The notes under the pieces were generated by a model. The model was not told where the DNA came from and made no database searches. It saw only the letters and a list, made by a program, of their open reading frames with translations. From Caryophanales bacterium (GTDB lineage: Bacteria > Bacillota > Bacilli > CAJFEE01): a stretch of DNA of 64,000 nt. Positions 1 through 9,873 of the stretch are shown here, in pieces (positions within the stretch are counted from its first letter, which is position 1; every line of letters starts with the position of its first letter). A program made the position numbers and the translations under genes. The DNA lies in assembly GCA_029256085.1 (NCBI GenBank), contig JAQSYP010000001.1, forward strand, positions 644,497-708,496, given 5' to 3'.

Positions 1-95
1 GGTATGGCACAAGGGATCACCTAGATGCTATTAGTAGATTTGGAGTCTTACCAATACACAGAATGACATTCGCACCGATAAAAGACATAATTTAA
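1..95 (+). CDS. rnhB: Ribonuclease HII, C-terminal end only (partial)
   Basis: This is the last 30 codons of a gene entering from the left edge, in frame from base 3 to the TAA at 93-95. The peptide begins YGTRDHLDAISRFG and ends HRMTFAPIKDII. That matches the C-terminal signature of RNase HII (YGT-x2-H, then HR-x-[ST]-F-x-P). The enzyme removes ribonucleotides from DNA and RNA primers from hybrids. Its catalytic acidic residues lie upstream, outside the window. In B. subtilis rnhB sits just before ylqG, as here. ylqG follows after 13 bases, so the two are probably co-transcribed. Confidence 0.85.
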   Translation, partial: YGTRDHLDAISRFGVLPIHRMTFAPIKDII

Positions 96-108
96 AAGGC
101 GTGATGAA

Positions 109-1845
109 ATGCTGAACCTGAATGTTATATCACAAATAATATCTGATAAAAATAACTCAGTTTATAAATCTGAAATGTTAACAAGGCCAGGGCAATTAGT
201 TTTTGGGAAGATAACAGAAATATTTCCTGAAGGATTTGCACGAATTCAAGTTGGGGATAAATCAGTAATAGCTAAATTAGAAACCCAAGTTCAAACTGAC
301 CAATCATATATATTTTTTATTGAAAATACAGAAGATTCGCTGATAACATTAAAGGTACTAACTAGCTCAGATAAATTTGATTTAGTGGCTGCACTTAATA
401 GATTAAAAAGCGAATGGGGAATACCAAATAACTCTTCAAATATTGATAAAATACTAATATCACTTATTGAAAATGGGAAACCACTTCAGAAGGAATTTAT
501 TCAAAGTGCAGTATTAATTTTTAAAAACGGAAAGATTTCTGATGATGATATCAATACATTATTTACAATTTTAGATAAGAAGCTCACTTTAACACCTAAA
601 GTATTTGATGCAATTAAAGAAGTAATTACAAATAAATCAATGACTCAAAATATAGAAAGAATTATTAATAATTTGCAGGAAATAAAAACCCCAATTTCTA
701 TAAAATTACAAAATGTACTTAATGAGTTTTTTAAACATGGAGATTCAGGAACTAAAGCTGATCCATCAGTTAAAATTCAAAGTAATCCAGAAAATATTAA
801 TAATAAATTAGTTACTAAAGAAGTAATAATAGAAATATTTAAAAATTTACTAGACGAAAAAAATATTAAACTAACAAAAGACCAAACTGAAAATGTTATT
901 AATAGACTCATTGGAGAAATGGATTTAAGAAATACAGATGTAAAAAAACTAATTCCACTGTTAGAAACAAGAGGTAATATAAACACTAAACAAGATGTTG
1001 TTAAGGAAATCTTAAATAGTCAGAACAAACCAATTGCCGAAAATTTTCAGCAACTATTAAAAATAGTAGATTTTAAGTCGACTACTAATTCATTAGATTT
1101 AAACAAATTCATGGACAAAATACTTGAAAATATTCAACTTAAAGATAATGTTAAAACAATTGTAATTAATAAGTTGGTAGATACTTTTCAAACTGAAGAG
1201 GAAAGTTTTGAAGTTAGAATTAGAAATGCGATTATAAGTAACTTTGATAAAATGGGATTTGAATTTGAAAGTTTATTAAAATCAAAAGTAATTACGAATA
1301 GTGAAGATAAGACAATGATAAAACAACTCCTACTCGAAATTTTAACTGATGATTCTTTACCACAAAACCTAAAGAGTGAAGTGGAATCTTTAATTAATAA
1401 GATAACTGGATCTCAACTTCTATCAGTAAATAAAGATAATCCATTACAAACTATATTTACACAAATACCTTTTGTTTTTAATGACTTTAAAGGCGACTTG
1501 AAAATACAGTGGCAAGGCAAAAAAAATAGCGATGGTAAGATTGATCCTAACTTTTGTAGGATATTGTTTTATCTTGATCTATCAAACATAGGCTCAACAA
1601 TTCTAGATGTAAATGTTATTAATAAGGTTGTAAATTTACAGATTATAAATAAAAATAATATCGTTGAGAAACTAGTACTTAAAGATAATTCAATGTTGCA
1701 TAGGCAATTACAAGATATTAACTATACACTAGGCAGTGTTAGATTTTCAAATAATGATATGAAATTAAAAACTAAGAAGAATAACAATAATGAAAATTCA
1801 TTTTACAACAATTCGAATTATCAAGGTGTTGATATAAAAATATGA
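109..1845 (+). CDS. ylqG: YlqG-like protein with FliK/hook-length-control-like C-terminal domain
   Basis: This 578-residue protein is probably cytoplasmic. It has no signal peptide or membrane segment. A small beta-rich segment (about residues 28-75, GQLVFGKITEIF) precedes a long Lys/Asn/Ile-rich, mostly helical middle (about 100-440). The C-terminal block (about 455-560) has the spacing of a Flg_hook/FliK C-domain, with GDLKIQWQ, then FYLDLSNIGS, then VVNLQIINKN. The start is ATG with AAGG 9 bases upstream. It overlaps ylqH by 4 bases (ATGA), which implies translational coupling. The B. subtilis gene in this position has no known function. The FliK resemblance is inference from pattern and from its FlhB-like neighbour. 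Confidence 0.75.
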   Translation: MLNLNVISQIISDKNNSVYKSEMLTRPGQLVFGKITEIFPEGFARIQVGDKSVIAKLETQVQTDQSYIFFIENTEDSLITLKVLTSSDKFDLVAALNRLKSEWGIPNNSSNIDKILISLIENGKPLQKEFIQSAVLIFKNGKISDDDINTLFTILDKKLTLTPKVFDAIKEVITNKSMTQNIERIINNLQEIKTPISIKLQNVLNEFFKHGDSGTKADPSVKIQSNPENINNKLVTKEVIIEIFKNLLDEKNIKLTKDQTENVINRLIGEMDLRNTDVKKLIPLLETRGNINTKQDVVKEILNSQNKPIAENFQQLLKIVDFKSTTNSLDLNKFMDKILENIQLKDNVKTIVINKLVDTFQTEEESFEVRIRNAIISNFDKMGFEFESLLKSKVITNSEDKTMIKQLLLEILTDDSLPQNLKSEVESLINKITGSQLLSVNKDNPLQTIFTQIPFVFNDFKGDLKIQWQGKKNSDGKIDPNFCRILFYLDLSNIGSTILDVNVINKVVNLQIINKNNIVEKLVLKDNSMLHRQLQDINYTLGSVRFSNNDMKLKTKKNNNNENSFYNNSNYQGVDIKI

Positions 1846-2132
1846 GTAAAAGTAACGATATTAACAAACGAAAAGAAGCAATTGCTTTAAGATACGATAT
1901 TAGTTCTGATAATTCCCCAGTTGTAGTTGCAAAGGGAAAAGGAATAATTGCAGAAAGTATTCTTTCAATAGCTGAAGAGAAGAATATTCCTATCCAACGT
2001 GATGAAAGCTTAATGGAAATGTTAGGTAATTTACAGATAAACGAGTCAATTCCAGAGGAGCTGTTCAATGTAGTTGCAGAATTATTTGCATATATATACA
2101 AAATTGATAAAGAAGCCGAAAAATATATCTAA
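1842..2132 (+). CDS. ylqH: YlqH: stand-alone FlhB cytoplasmic C-domain homologue (EscU/YscU/FlhB family)
   Basis: This 96-residue soluble protein aligns end to end with the post-cleavage part of FlhB, as seen in the real FlhB encoded at 28239-29324. FlhB reads AIALKYD, then APIVVAKG, then IPENFFKAVAEILAYVYKL. YlqH reads AIALRYD, then SPVVVAKG, then IPEELFNVVAELFAYIYKI. There are no transmembrane helices. Where FlhB has the autocleaving NPTH, YlqH has NKRK, so no self-cleavage is expected. FlhB's domain sets export substrate specificity together with FliK. Pairing with the FliK-like ylqG therefore suggests a related role, but this is inference. A strong terminator begins at its last codon. Confidence 0.85.
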   Translation: MSKSNDINKRKEAIALRYDISSDNSPVVVAKGKGIIAESILSIAEEKNIPIQRDESLMEMLGNLQINESIPEELFNVVAELFAYIYKIDKEAEKYI

Positions 2133-2166
2133 AATAGGGTTAAAATCCTATTTTATTTTTTTTTTT
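2131..2166 (+). terminator. Rho-independent terminator after ylqH
   Basis: A perfect 8-bp stem AAAATAGG/CCTATTTT (2131-2138 with 2147-2154) has an 8-base loop and is followed by A and then 11 consecutive T. It overlaps the ylqH stop codon and separates the rnhB-ylqG-ylqH unit from sucCD. Confidence 0.9.
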
Positions 2167-2197
2167 GCTTTTAAAAAGTTTTTTTTAGAAATAAGTA

Positions 2198-2226
2198 TTG
2201 AAAAAAATAATATTTTTATTTATAGA
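2198..2226 (+). promoter_or_regulatory. Candidate sigma-A promoter for sucCD
   Basis: TTGAAA (2198-2203) is followed by a 17-base spacer and TATAGA (2221-2226). It lies downstream of the ylqH terminator and 63 bases upstream of the sucC start. It is the best -35/-10 pair in this very AT-rich gap. Other weak pairs exist, so the exact start of transcription is not certain. Confidence 0.5.
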
Positions 2227-2288
2227 CAATTAACAGAATTTTTTAATAAAATTAGCATTGTAACGTAACTAATAGGGGCTGATAAAAG

Positions 2289-3467
2289 GTGAATATTCAT
2301 GAATATCAAGCAAAACAATTGTTTAGAGATTATGGGGTAGATGTTCCGTTTGGAATTCCTGCATTTTCTGTAGATGAAGCAATTAAAGCAGCTGAGAGTA
2401 TTTCTACTGAGATTAAAGTCGTTAAAGCTCAAATACATGCTGGAGGTAGAGGTAAAGCCGGTGGAGTAAAAATAGCAAAAAATGCAGCAGATGTAGAGAA
2501 GTATTCGAATGAATTAATTGGGAAAATTTTAGTTACACACCAGACTGGTCCGAGTGGAAAAGAAGTAAAGCGTTTATTGATAGAAGAAGGTTGTAACATT
2601 GATAAAGAATACTATTTGAGTATGATACTTGATAGAAGTATTTCAAAAATCATCGTTATGGTTTCAACTGAAGGCGGAATGGATATTGAAGAGGTTGCTG
2701 ATAAAAACCCTGAAAAAATAATTAAAGAAGTAGTTGAGCCGTCAATGGGGTTACAGCAATTCCAAGCAAGAAAAATAGCTTTTAAATTAGGACTAAAGGA
2801 TAAGTTAGTGTTCAAATTTGTAAATTTACTTTCTAATCTTTATAACCTTTTTATAGAAAAAGATTGTAGTATTGTTGAAGTAAATCCTTTAGTAACAACT
2901 ATAGAAGGAAACCTTGTTGCTCTTGATGCTAAGATTAATTTTGATGCAAACGCACTTTTTAGACATCAGGATATATTGAGTTTAAGAGATTTAGATGAAG
3001 AAGATCCAAAAGAAATAGAGGCATCTAAATTTGATTTAAGTTATATATCATTAGATGGGAATATAGGATGTATGGTTAACGGAGCAGGTCTTGCAATGTC
3101 TACTATGGATATAATTAAATTATATGGTGGCAACCCAGCAAATTTCCTAGATGTTGGTGGTAGTGCATCTTCTGAAAAAGTTACAGAAGCATTCAAAATA
3201 ATACTTTCAGACCGTAATGTTAAAGGTATATTCGTTAATATCTTTGGTGGGATAATGAAATGCGACGTGATTGCTGAAGGAATTGTATCGGCTACCAAAC
3301 AGGTAAGTTTAACACTACCTTTAGTTGTAAGACTTGAAGGTACTAATGTTCAAAAAGGGAAAGAAATTTTAAATGCATCTGGATTAAATATAATGTCTGC
3401 ATCAAGCCTTTCAGACGGAGCAGAAAAAATTGTAAATTTAGTCAACGGTATTGGCGGTGAAAACTAA
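2289..3467 (+). CDS. sucC: Succinyl-CoA synthetase (ADP-forming), beta subunit
   Basis: The beta subunit of succinyl-CoA synthetase makes ATP from succinyl-CoA in the TCA cycle, as an alpha/beta complex with SucD. The N-terminal ATP-grasp fold is recognisable from [12 protein letters not shown] and the nucleotide-binding [15 protein letters not shown] (about residues 46-60). VEVNPLV and ALDAKI (about 199-220) are the metal/nucleotide site. The C-terminal part has the [10 protein letters not shown] loop of the CoA-ligase domain (about 318-327). At 392 residues it is normal length. The start is GTG with AGGGG upstream. It overlaps sucD by one base (TAATG). Confidence 0.97.
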   Translation: MNIHEYQAKQLFRDYGVDVPFGIPAFSVDEAIKAAESISTEIKVVKAQIHAGGRGKAGGVKIAKNAADVEKYSNELIGKILVTHQTGPSGKEVKRLLIEEGCNIDKEYYLSMILDRSISKIIVMVSTEGGMDIEEVADKNPEKIIKEVVEPSMGLQQFQARKIAFKLGLKDKLVFKFVNLLSNLYNLFIEKDCSIVEVNPLVTTIEGNLVALDAKINFDANALFRHQDILSLRDLDEEDPKEIEASKFDLSYISLDGNIGCMVNGAGLAMSTMDIIKLYGGNPANFLDVGGSASSEKVTEAFKIILSDRNVKGIFVNIFGGIMKCDVIAEGIVSATKQVSLTLPLVVRLEGTNVQKGKEILNASGLNIMSASSLSDGAEKIVNLVNGIGGEN

Positions 3468-4369
3468 TGTCAATTTTTATAAATTCTAATACTAAAGTTA
3501 TTGTTCAAGGTATAACAGGTTCTCAAGGATTGTTTCATACACGTCAAATGATTGAGTATGGAACTAAAATTGTCGCAGGAGTAACACCAAATAAGGGTGG
3601 TACAATTATTGAAGGAGTACCTGTATTTAACACAGTTCAAGATGCTGTAATTGAGACTAAAGCTAATGCGAGTGTAATCTATGTTCCACCAGCTTTTGCA
3701 TCTGATGCAATTATGGAAGCGATAGATGCAAAACTTGAAATTGTTGTGTGTATTACTGAGGGAATTCCAGTTTTAGATATGATTAAGGTTAAGGAATACT
3801 TAAAGGGCAAAACAACAAGATTAATTGGCCCAAATTGTCCAGGTTTAATTACTCCTGAGGAATGTAAAATTGGTATTATGCCAGGTTATATACATAAAAA
3901 AGGACATATTGGTGTTGTTTCAAGATCTGGAACTTTAACATATGAGGCAGTTCACCAACTTACAACAGCTAATTTGGGTCAATCTTCAGCTGTAGGAATT
4001 GGCGGAGATCCTGTCTCGGGTACAAGTTTTATCGATGTATTAAAAGCGTTTAATGAAGATAAAGAAACGTTTGCAGTCATTATGATAGGAGAAATTGGTG
4101 GATCTGCAGAGGAAGAAGCAAGTGAATGGATTAAAAGTAACATGACTAAACCGGTTGTAGGTTTTATAGGTGGACAGTCAGCACCTGAAGGCAAAAGAAT
4201 GGGGCATGCAGGTGCAATTATATCAGGTGGAAAAGGTACTGCGGCAGAGAAGATAAAGACAATGGAAGAAGCAGGTATTTATGTGTCCATTTCGCCTGCA
4301 AATATAGGCACAACACTTATTAAGGCATTAAAAGATAATAACTTATATGAGAAATGTTTATTAAAGTAA
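3467..4369 (+). CDS. sucD: Succinyl-CoA synthetase (ADP-forming), alpha subunit
   Basis: The alpha subunit carries the CoA site and the histidine phosphorylated during catalysis. The CoA-binding Rossmann part is seen in [22 protein letters not shown] (first 30 residues, given here as a family motif). The phosphorylated residue is His247 in [17 protein letters not shown], equivalent to E. coli His246. At 300 residues it is full length and intact. Its start shares a base with the sucC stop, as expected for a 1:1 complex. Confidence 0.97.
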   Translation: MSIFINSNTKVIVQGITGSQGLFHTRQMIEYGTKIVAGVTPNKGGTIIEGVPVFNTVQDAVIETKANASVIYVPPAFASDAIMEAIDAKLEIVVCITEGIPVLDMIKVKEYLKGKTTRLIGPNCPGLITPEECKIGIMPGYIHKKGHIGVVSRSGTLTYEAVHQLTTANLGQSSAVGIGGDPVSGTSFIDVLKAFNEDKETFAVIMIGEIGGSAEEEASEWIKSNMTKPVVGFIGGQSAPEGKRMGHAGAIISGGKGTAAEKIKTMEEAGIYVSISPANIGTTLIKALKDNNLYEKCLLK

Positions 4370-4380
4370 TAATAAATTAC

Positions 4381-4404
4381 AGCTCTCCTATTAATGGGAG
4401 AGCT
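4381..4404 (+). terminator. Hairpin after sucD, possible weak terminator
   Basis: A perfect 8-bp stem AGCTCTCC/GGAGAGCT (4381-4388 with 4397-4404) has an 8-base loop. The following bases (TATAATTAAGG) are not a proper T-tract. It may be a weak terminator or a 3'-end stabiliser that still lets dprA be read from the sucCD promoter. Confidence 0.45.
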
Positions 4405-4424
4405 TATAATTAAGGAGGGAGAAA

Positions 4425-5336
4425 ATGTATGAGTTCAAAGATAAACTTATTTACTATAATTTTTTAGCAAACGGAAATAATGGGAAATTCATAAATTATG
4501 TAAAAAATGATGTAAAGTTATTTAATGCTGTGAAAGAAAAGTTAAAGACGACTGAAATAACACATTTTGTAAGGGAAAGCGATAATAATGATTTAGATAT
4601 AAAGCTAAATCCTAACTTTAAAAAGACAAATATATATGATGATTTGCATATAAAGGGAATTAAAGTTATAACAATATTCGACAAAGAATATCCGGATAGC
4701 CTTTTAAATATTTTTGCTCCTCCATTAGTATTCTATTGTAAGGGAAACATTACTTCGTTAAACCAACCATCATTAGCCATCGTCGGCACTAGAGAACCAA
4801 CAAGTTACGCACTTCCAGTCCTTAAAAAAATTATCCCAAAGCTCATCGAAAATAACTTCGTAATAGTAAGTGGTCTTGCAAAAGGTGTAGATTCAATATC
4901 ACATCAATTGTGTTTACACAAAAAAAATAGTACTATCGCAGTATTAGGTGGAGGCTTTTTTCATATATATCCTCGTGAAAACATTATTCTTTCAGTAGAA
5001 ATGGAAAGAAATCAACTATTAGTATCTGAGTATCCACCCTTTGTTTATCCTGCGAAATGGAGATTTCCTGAAAGAAATAGAATTATTAGTGGCCTTAGTA
5101 TGGGTGTACTAGTTGTCGAGGCAAAAGAGAGAAGCGGATCTTTAATAACAGCACAAATAGCTCTTGATCAAGGAAAAGAGGTCTTCGCTATCCCAGGAAG
5201 TATAATTGAAACTAAAAGTACAGGGTGCAATAAGCTTATTCAACAAGGTGCAAAGTTAGTTTATAATGCTGAAGATATTATTGAAGAAATGAAATATGTA
5301 TATAATAATAATAATTTGTCTAATTATTTTTCTTAA
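4425..5336 (+). CDS. dprA: DNA processing protein DprA (Smf)
   Basis: DprA loads RecA onto incoming single-stranded DNA during natural transformation. The extended Rossmann fold is clear, with SLAIVGTREPTSYA (about residues 117-130), VIVSGLAKGVDSISHQ (about 148-163), VLGGGFFHIYPREN, then FPERNRIISGLS and AKERSGSLITAQIALDQG. At 303 residues it is close to the B. subtilis protein (about 297). I see no C-terminal winged helix, as in other short Firmicute forms. The start is ATG after GGAGGG. No ComK box was recognised upstream. Confidence 0.95.
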   Translation: MYEFKDKLIYYNFLANGNNGKFINYVKNDVKLFNAVKEKLKTTEITHFVRESDNNDLDIKLNPNFKKTNIYDDLHIKGIKVITIFDKEYPDSLLNIFAPPLVFYCKGNITSLNQPSLAIVGTREPTSYALPVLKKIIPKLIENNFVIVSGLAKGVDSISHQLCLHKKNSTIAVLGGGFFHIYPRENIILSVEMERNQLLVSEYPPFVYPAKWRFPERNRIISGLSMGVLVVEAKERSGSLITAQIALDQGKEVFAIPGSIIETKSTGCNKLIQQGAKLVYNAEDIIEEMKYVYNNNNLSNYFS

Positions 5337-5400
5337 TATATTTTAAATAATGTTTATAATTAAAAAACAAGGAGTATTAATATTGATATATTAAATTAGT

Positions 5401-5429
5401 TTGACAAAAACTATTATTATAGTGATAAT
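5401..5429 (+). promoter_or_regulatory. Sigma-A promoter for topA
   Basis: A consensus -35 TTGACA (5401-5406) is followed by a 17-base spacer and GATAAT (5424-5429). It lies 37 bases upstream of topA, whose ribosome binding site is GAGGAGGA. It is one of the best promoter matches in the window. Confidence 0.75.
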
Positions 5430-5466
5430 AGGAAATGTTTATTCAGCTTCCTGAGGAGGACCATTA

Positions 5467-7548
5467 ATGGAAGAAAATTTAGTAATAGTTGAATCACCCG
5501 CAAAGGCGAAGACTATTGAAAGATATTTAGGAAAAAAATATAAAGTAATAGCTTCAATGGGACACGTGCGTGATTTGCCAAAAAGTCAGATTGGCATTGA
5601 GATAGAAAAAAACTTTGAACCTAAGTACATAACGATTCGTGGTAAGGGTCAAATAGTAAAGGATCTAAAGAGTGCAGCAAAAAAGGCAAAAAATGTATAT
5701 CTTGCAGCTGACCCTGACAGAGAGGGAGAGGCAATTGCTTGGCACATTGCCCATACGTTAAATTTAGATTTAAAAAAACCAATTAGAGTAGTTTTTAATG
5801 AGATCACTAAGGATGCAATTAAAGACTCATTTAAGCAACCTAGAAAAATTAATATTGATCTAGTAAATGCACAACAAACTAGGAGAGTTTTAGATCGACT
5901 TGTTGGGTATAAAATTAGTCCATTATTATGGAAAAAAGTAAAGAAAGGTCTTTCAGCTGGTCGTGTTCAGTCTATTGCTGTCAAATTAATTATTGACAGA
6001 GAAAATGAAATAGAGGCGTTTGAACCGAAAGAATATTGGTCAATAAAAATAAATGCCCTGCAAGGATCAGAATCTTTTGAAGCAGATTTCTATGGAATTA
6101 ATAATAAAAGGTTAGCTTTGGATTCAGAGAGTGATGTTAAAAAAATTCTTAAAAAACTTAAATCTGGTGAAAAACTTCGTGTTGACTCAGTAATAAAGAA
6201 GGAAAGAAAGCGTTTTGCATCTGTTCCTTTCACTACCTCATCGTTACAACAAGAGTCAGCAAGAAAGTTAAATATGAAAGCAAAGAAAACTATGATGATT
6301 GCGCAACAACTTTATGAAGGAATTGAGTTGGGAAAAGAAGGCGCAATTGGTCTTATAACATATATGAGAACAGATTCAACGAGAATATCAGAAACAGCAC
6401 AAAATGAAGCATATGAATTCATTAAGGGAACATATGGTGAAAAATTTGTACTCTCTGAGGTGAGAAAAGAAAAGAAAAATGAATCAGCTCAAGATGCACA
6501 CGAAGCGATCCGCCCTACTTCAGCTAATCGTACCCCTGATTCGTTAAAGAGCATTCTTTCTCGTGACCAATTTAGATTATACAAACTAATCTGGGAACGT
6601 TTTATAGCTAGCCAAATGGCACCAGCTATATTAGATACAGTAACAGCGAGTTTGAGTAAAGAAGATATTACTTTTCATGCAACTGGATCAACAGTAAAGT
6701 TTCAAGGATTTATGAAGGTTTATGTTGAAAGTACTGATGATCAGACAGATGAGCCAGCAAATAGAAAATTACCAACACTTAATGAAGGAGATATGGTAAT
6801 TTTAAAAGACTTAATTCCAAAACAACACTTCACTCAACCACCACCTAGATATACTGAAGCAAGGTTAGTAAGAACGTTAGAGGAATTAGGTATAGGTAGA
6901 CCGTCAACATTTGTACCGACACTTGAAACTATTCAGAAACGTGGATATGTTAATTTAGATAATAAGCGATTTGTTCCTACAGAATTAGGCAGTATTGTAA
7001 TTGGAATCATGAATGAGTTTTTTCCGGATATCATGAATGTAGAGTTTACAGCACAGCTTGAAAAGAACCTAGATTTAATTAGTGTAGGTAAAGAAGAATG
7101 GATAGGTGTAGTCGATCAATTTTATAAAGGCTTTGAGTCAGAATTATCAAAGGCAGAGGTCGAATTACAAAGTGTTGAAATAAAGGATGAATTAGCTGGG
7201 GAAAAATGCGAATTTTGTGACCATGAAATGGTATATAAATTAGGTCGATATGGTAAATTTTTAGCGTGTTCTAATTTTCCTGAGTGTAGAAATGCAAAAC
7301 CTATAGTTAAAGATTTAGGTGTAAACTGTCCTAAATGTAAGGAAGGTAAAATAGTTGAACGGAAATCATCAAAGAAAAGAAAAACCTTCTACGGGTGTTC
7401 AACGTATCCTGGTTGTGACTTTGTATCATGGGATAAGCCACTTCCAAGACCGTGTCCTAAGTGTTCAGGACTACTAGTTGAGAAGAAAGTTAAAAAAGGT
7501 ATAAAAGTTTCATGTATTTCATGTGACTATGTAGAAGAACAGATGTGA
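5467..7548 (+). CDS. topA: DNA topoisomerase I (type IA)
   Basis: TopA relaxes negative supercoils by cutting one strand through a tyrosine link. The TOPRIM domain is at the N-terminus ([18 protein letters not shown]; acidic [14 protein letters not shown] at about residues 79-92). The catalytic residue is Tyr299 in [12 protein letters not shown]. The region [13 protein letters not shown] is typical of the family. The C-terminus has three zinc-ribbon repeats with paired CxxC motifs (about 581-607, 620-652 and 660-690). At 693 residues it matches B. subtilis. It has its own promoter and a GAGGAGGA ribosome binding site. Confidence 0.97.
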   Translation: MEENLVIVESPAKAKTIERYLGKKYKVIASMGHVRDLPKSQIGIEIEKNFEPKYITIRGKGQIVKDLKSAAKKAKNVYLAADPDREGEAIAWHIAHTLNLDLKKPIRVVFNEITKDAIKDSFKQPRKINIDLVNAQQTRRVLDRLVGYKISPLLWKKVKKGLSAGRVQSIAVKLIIDRENEIEAFEPKEYWSIKINALQGSESFEADFYGINNKRLALDSESDVKKILKKLKSGEKLRVDSVIKKERKRFASVPFTTSSLQQESARKLNMKAKKTMMIAQQLYEGIELGKEGAIGLITYMRTDSTRISETAQNEAYEFIKGTYGEKFVLSEVRKEKKNESAQDAHEAIRPTSANRTPDSLKSILSRDQFRLYKLIWERFIASQMAPAILDTVTASLSKEDITFHATGSTVKFQGFMKVYVESTDDQTDEPANRKLPTLNEGDMVILKDLIPKQHFTQPPPRYTEARLVRTLEELGIGRPSTFVPTLETIQKRGYVNLDNKRFVPTELGSIVIGIMNEFFPDIMNVEFTAQLEKNLDLISVGKEEWIGVVDQFYKGFESELSKAEVELQSVEIKDELAGEKCEFCDHEMVYKLGRYGKFLACSNFPECRNAKPIVKDLGVNCPKCKEGKIVERKSSKKRKTFYGCSTYPGCDFVSWDKPLPRPCPKCSGLLVEKKVKKGIKVSCISCDYVEEQM

Positions 7549-7569
7549 TAAGCATCTGTTTCTTTTTGG
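7538..7569 (+). terminator. Probable terminator at the end of topA
   Basis: A perfect 8-bp stem AACAGATG/CATCTGTT (7538-7545 with 7553-7560) has a 7-base loop and is followed by TCTTTTTGG. The stem overlaps the topA stop codon. The T-tract is short and interrupted, so partial readthrough into trmFO is likely. Confidence 0.55.
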
Positions 7570-7597
7570 TACTAAAATATTATTAACGGAGGAATAT

Positions 7598-8899
7598 ATG
7601 AGTCACAAAAATTTAACTATAATTGGTGCAGGATTAGCTGGTTGCGAGGCTGCATGGCAAGCGGCAAATAGAGGTATAAATGTAACATTGTACGAGATGA
7701 GACCGATGAAAATGACGCCAGCACATCATACGAGCAATTTTGCTGAATTAGTTTGTAGTAATTCATTGAGGTCAGATAGTCTAACTAATGCAGTTGGAGT
7801 ATTAAAGGAAGAAATGCGTCAATTAAACTCTTTAATAATGAAAGTAGCAGATGAAACGCAAGTCCCAGCAGGTGGAGCGCTTGCTGTTGATAGAACATTA
7901 TTTTCTGAAAAAGTTACAGAAATAATTAAGAATCATCCAAACATTAATGTAGTAAATGAAGAAGTTGAACATATTCCTGATAGTACAACTATTATTGCGT
8001 CAGGCCCACTTACGTCTGATAAACTAACAAAAAGTATTCAATTATTGACAGGAGAAGATTATTTTTACTTTTTTGATGCAGCAGCTCCGATAATTGAAAA
8101 AGATTCAATAAATATGGACAAGGTCTATCTAAAGTCTAGATATGACAAAGGTGAAGCGGCGTATTTAAATTGTCCGATGACAGAAGAAGAATTTAATATT
8201 TTTCATGAAGCTATAGTTAATGCAGAAACTGCTGAAATTAAGGAATTCGAGAAGAAGATATTTTTTGAAGGATGTATGCCAGTTGAAGTATTAGCAAAAA
8301 GAGGAAATAAGACACTTTTATTTGGGATGATGAAACCAGTTGGATTGGAAGATCCTAAAACTGGAAAGGCTCCTTACGCAGTAGTACAATTAAGACAGGA
8401 CGACGCAGCTGGCACTTTATTTAATATAGTAGGTTTTCAAACACATTTAAAATGGGGAGAGCAAAAAAGAATCTTTAGACTTATCCCTGGTTTAGAAAAT
8501 GCTGAGATAGTTAGATACGGTGTAATGCATAGAAATAGCTTTATAAATTCACCTAAGCTTTTAGAACCAACATACCAGTTTAAAGAAAGATCTAATTTGT
8601 TTTTTGCAGGCCAAATGACTGGAGTTGAAGGGTATATAGAATCTGCTGCTTCTGGTTTAGTTTCAGGTATTAATGCAGCAAATTTATTGAATGATAAAGA
8701 ATTAATCATTTTTGATCCAGAAACCATAATTGGAAGTATGGCACATTATATAACCCATACGAATCCAAAAAACTTTCAACCAATGAATGCAAATTTTGGA
8801 CTTGTACCTCCACTTAGTATTAAAATTAGAGGTAAGCAAGAAAGATATAGTAAATTAGCGCAAAGAGCTTTAGAAACAATTCAAAATTTTTTGAATTAA
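7598..8899 (+). CDS. trmFO: Folate-dependent tRNA (uracil-54-C5)-methyltransferase TrmFO
   Basis: TrmFO makes ribothymidine-54 in tRNA using methylenetetrahydrofolate and FADH2. The FAD dinucleotide-binding motif lies at the N-terminus ([19 protein letters not shown], about residues 7-25). Family blocks include [11 protein letters not shown] with Cys53, [15 protein letters not shown], and [14 protein letters not shown] with Cys226. These are the two cysteines expected in this family. A second nucleotide-binding stretch is [19 protein letters not shown]. At 433 residues it is normal length. The gene was formerly called gid. The ribosome binding site is GGAGG before ATG. Confidence 0.96.
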   Translation: MSHKNLTIIGAGLAGCEAAWQAANRGINVTLYEMRPMKMTPAHHTSNFAELVCSNSLRSDSLTNAVGVLKEEMRQLNSLIMKVADETQVPAGGALAVDRTLFSEKVTEIIKNHPNINVVNEEVEHIPDSTTIIASGPLTSDKLTKSIQLLTGEDYFYFFDAAAPIIEKDSINMDKVYLKSRYDKGEAAYLNCPMTEEEFNIFHEAIVNAETAEIKEFEKKIFFEGCMPVEVLAKRGNKTLLFGMMKPVGLEDPKTGKAPYAVVQLRQDDAAGTLFNIVGFQTHLKWGEQKRIFRLIPGLENAEIVRYGVMHRNSFINSPKLLEPTYQFKERSNLFFAGQMTGVEGYIESAASGLVSGINAANLLNDKELIIFDPETIIGSMAHYITHTNPKNFQPMNANFGLVPPLSIKIRGKQERYSKLAQRALETIQNFLN

Positions 8900-8912
8900 T
8901 ATCCTAATGTCA

Positions 8913-8942
8913 TTGCAAGGGTTTTTGAAGTATGATAATATT
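8913..8942 (+). promoter_or_regulatory. Weak candidate promoter for xerC-hslVU-codY
   Basis: TTGCAA (8913-8918) is followed by 18 bases and TAATAT (8937-8942). GATAAT overlaps it at 8934-8939. It sits in the 67-base gap before xerC, where B. subtilis also starts the codY operon. The match is modest. Confidence 0.3.
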
Positions 8943-8966
8943 TAGTAGCCTTCTGAGGTGTTAATA

Positions 8967-9854
8967 ATGGAAGAAGTTGTACTGTTTCTAGATAAACTTA
9001 AAATTGAAAAAAATTATTCTCCTCACACCATAAAAAATTATGAGAAGGATATTTTACAATTTTCAGAATATATAAAGTCAGAGGGAATAAATTCATTTCA
9101 GATAGTAACTGTTATAGAAGTAAGAGGATTTTATTCGTTACTACAAAAAAGAGGCAACTCTAGAAGAACAATATCTCGAAAAATTTCATGTTTACGATCT
9201 TTTTATAAATTCCTTTTGCAAGAGGAAAGAGCAAAAACAAATCCTTTTGTTGCGGTTTCTTTACCTAAAAAAAACATAAGTTTACCTAAATTTCTATATG
9301 AGGATGAATTACATAAATTATTTACAAGTTTAGGAGAGAATTCAAATCTAAGTATTAGAAATAAGGCCATTATGGAATTACTATATGCAACAGGTATACG
9401 TGTTAGTGAGCTTACATCTCTTAAATTACAAAGCATAAACTATGTGTCTGGGACTATAACGGTTTTTGGTAAGAGAAGCAAAGAACGAATAGTTCCATTT
9501 GGAGAATTTGCTAGAAAAGCAATTACACTTTACATTCGTGATGTTAGATTAAATCTACTGGATGGTATGGAAGAACACAATTTTCTATTTGTAAATAATA
9601 ATGGTAATCCAATTACTCCTAGGGGAATTCGATATATAATAAACGAAATTGTAAAAAATTCAGCAATGACTAATAATATTAGTCCGCACGTTCTCAGACA
9701 CACCTTTGCGACACATTTACTAGATAAAGGTGCTGATTTAAGGTCAGTGCAAGAATTATTAGGTCATGAAAATTTGTCAACAACACAAATTTATACACAT
9801 GTAACAAAAGAGAAACTTCAAAATATTTATACTATGTACCATCCTAGGGCTTAA
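8967..9854 (+). CDS. xerC: Tyrosine recombinase XerC (CodV)
   Basis: XerC partners XerD to resolve chromosome dimers at dif. The N-terminal SAM-like DNA-binding domain occupies about residues 1-90 ([16 protein letters not shown]). The catalytic domain shows all signature residues, with Arg in ATGIRVSEL, the H-x-x-R pair in [14 protein letters not shown], a His in [11 protein letters not shown], and the nucleophile Tyr in IYTHV. The ATG at 8967 was chosen because TGAGG lies 8 bases upstream. An in-frame GTG at 8958 overlaps that ribosome binding site. The product is 295 residues. Confidence 0.95.
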   Translation: MEEVVLFLDKLKIEKNYSPHTIKNYEKDILQFSEYIKSEGINSFQIVTVIEVRGFYSLLQKRGNSRRTISRKISCLRSFYKFLLQEERAKTNPFVAVSLPKKNISLPKFLYEDELHKLFTSLGENSNLSIRNKAIMELLYATGIRVSELTSLKLQSINYVSGTITVFGKRSKERIVPFGEFARKAITLYIRDVRLNLLDGMEEHNFLFVNNNGNPITPRGIRYIINEIVKNSAMTNNISPHVLRHTFATHLLDKGADLRSVQELLGHENLSTTQIYTHVTKEKLQNIYTMYHPRA

Positions 9855-9873
9855 GCTAAAAGGAGGCTATTTA

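Noticed and set aside
1842-2132. ylqH as a broken remnant of flhB
   Set aside because: The frame has its own start, full-length similarity to the FlhB C-domain, coupling to ylqG and a terminator after it. The same small gene exists at this place in B. subtilis.
2074-2268. 64-codon frame between ylqH and sucC
   Set aside because: It runs through the poly-T terminator and encodes mostly Phe/Lys/Ile. It is a reading of non-coding AT-rich DNA.
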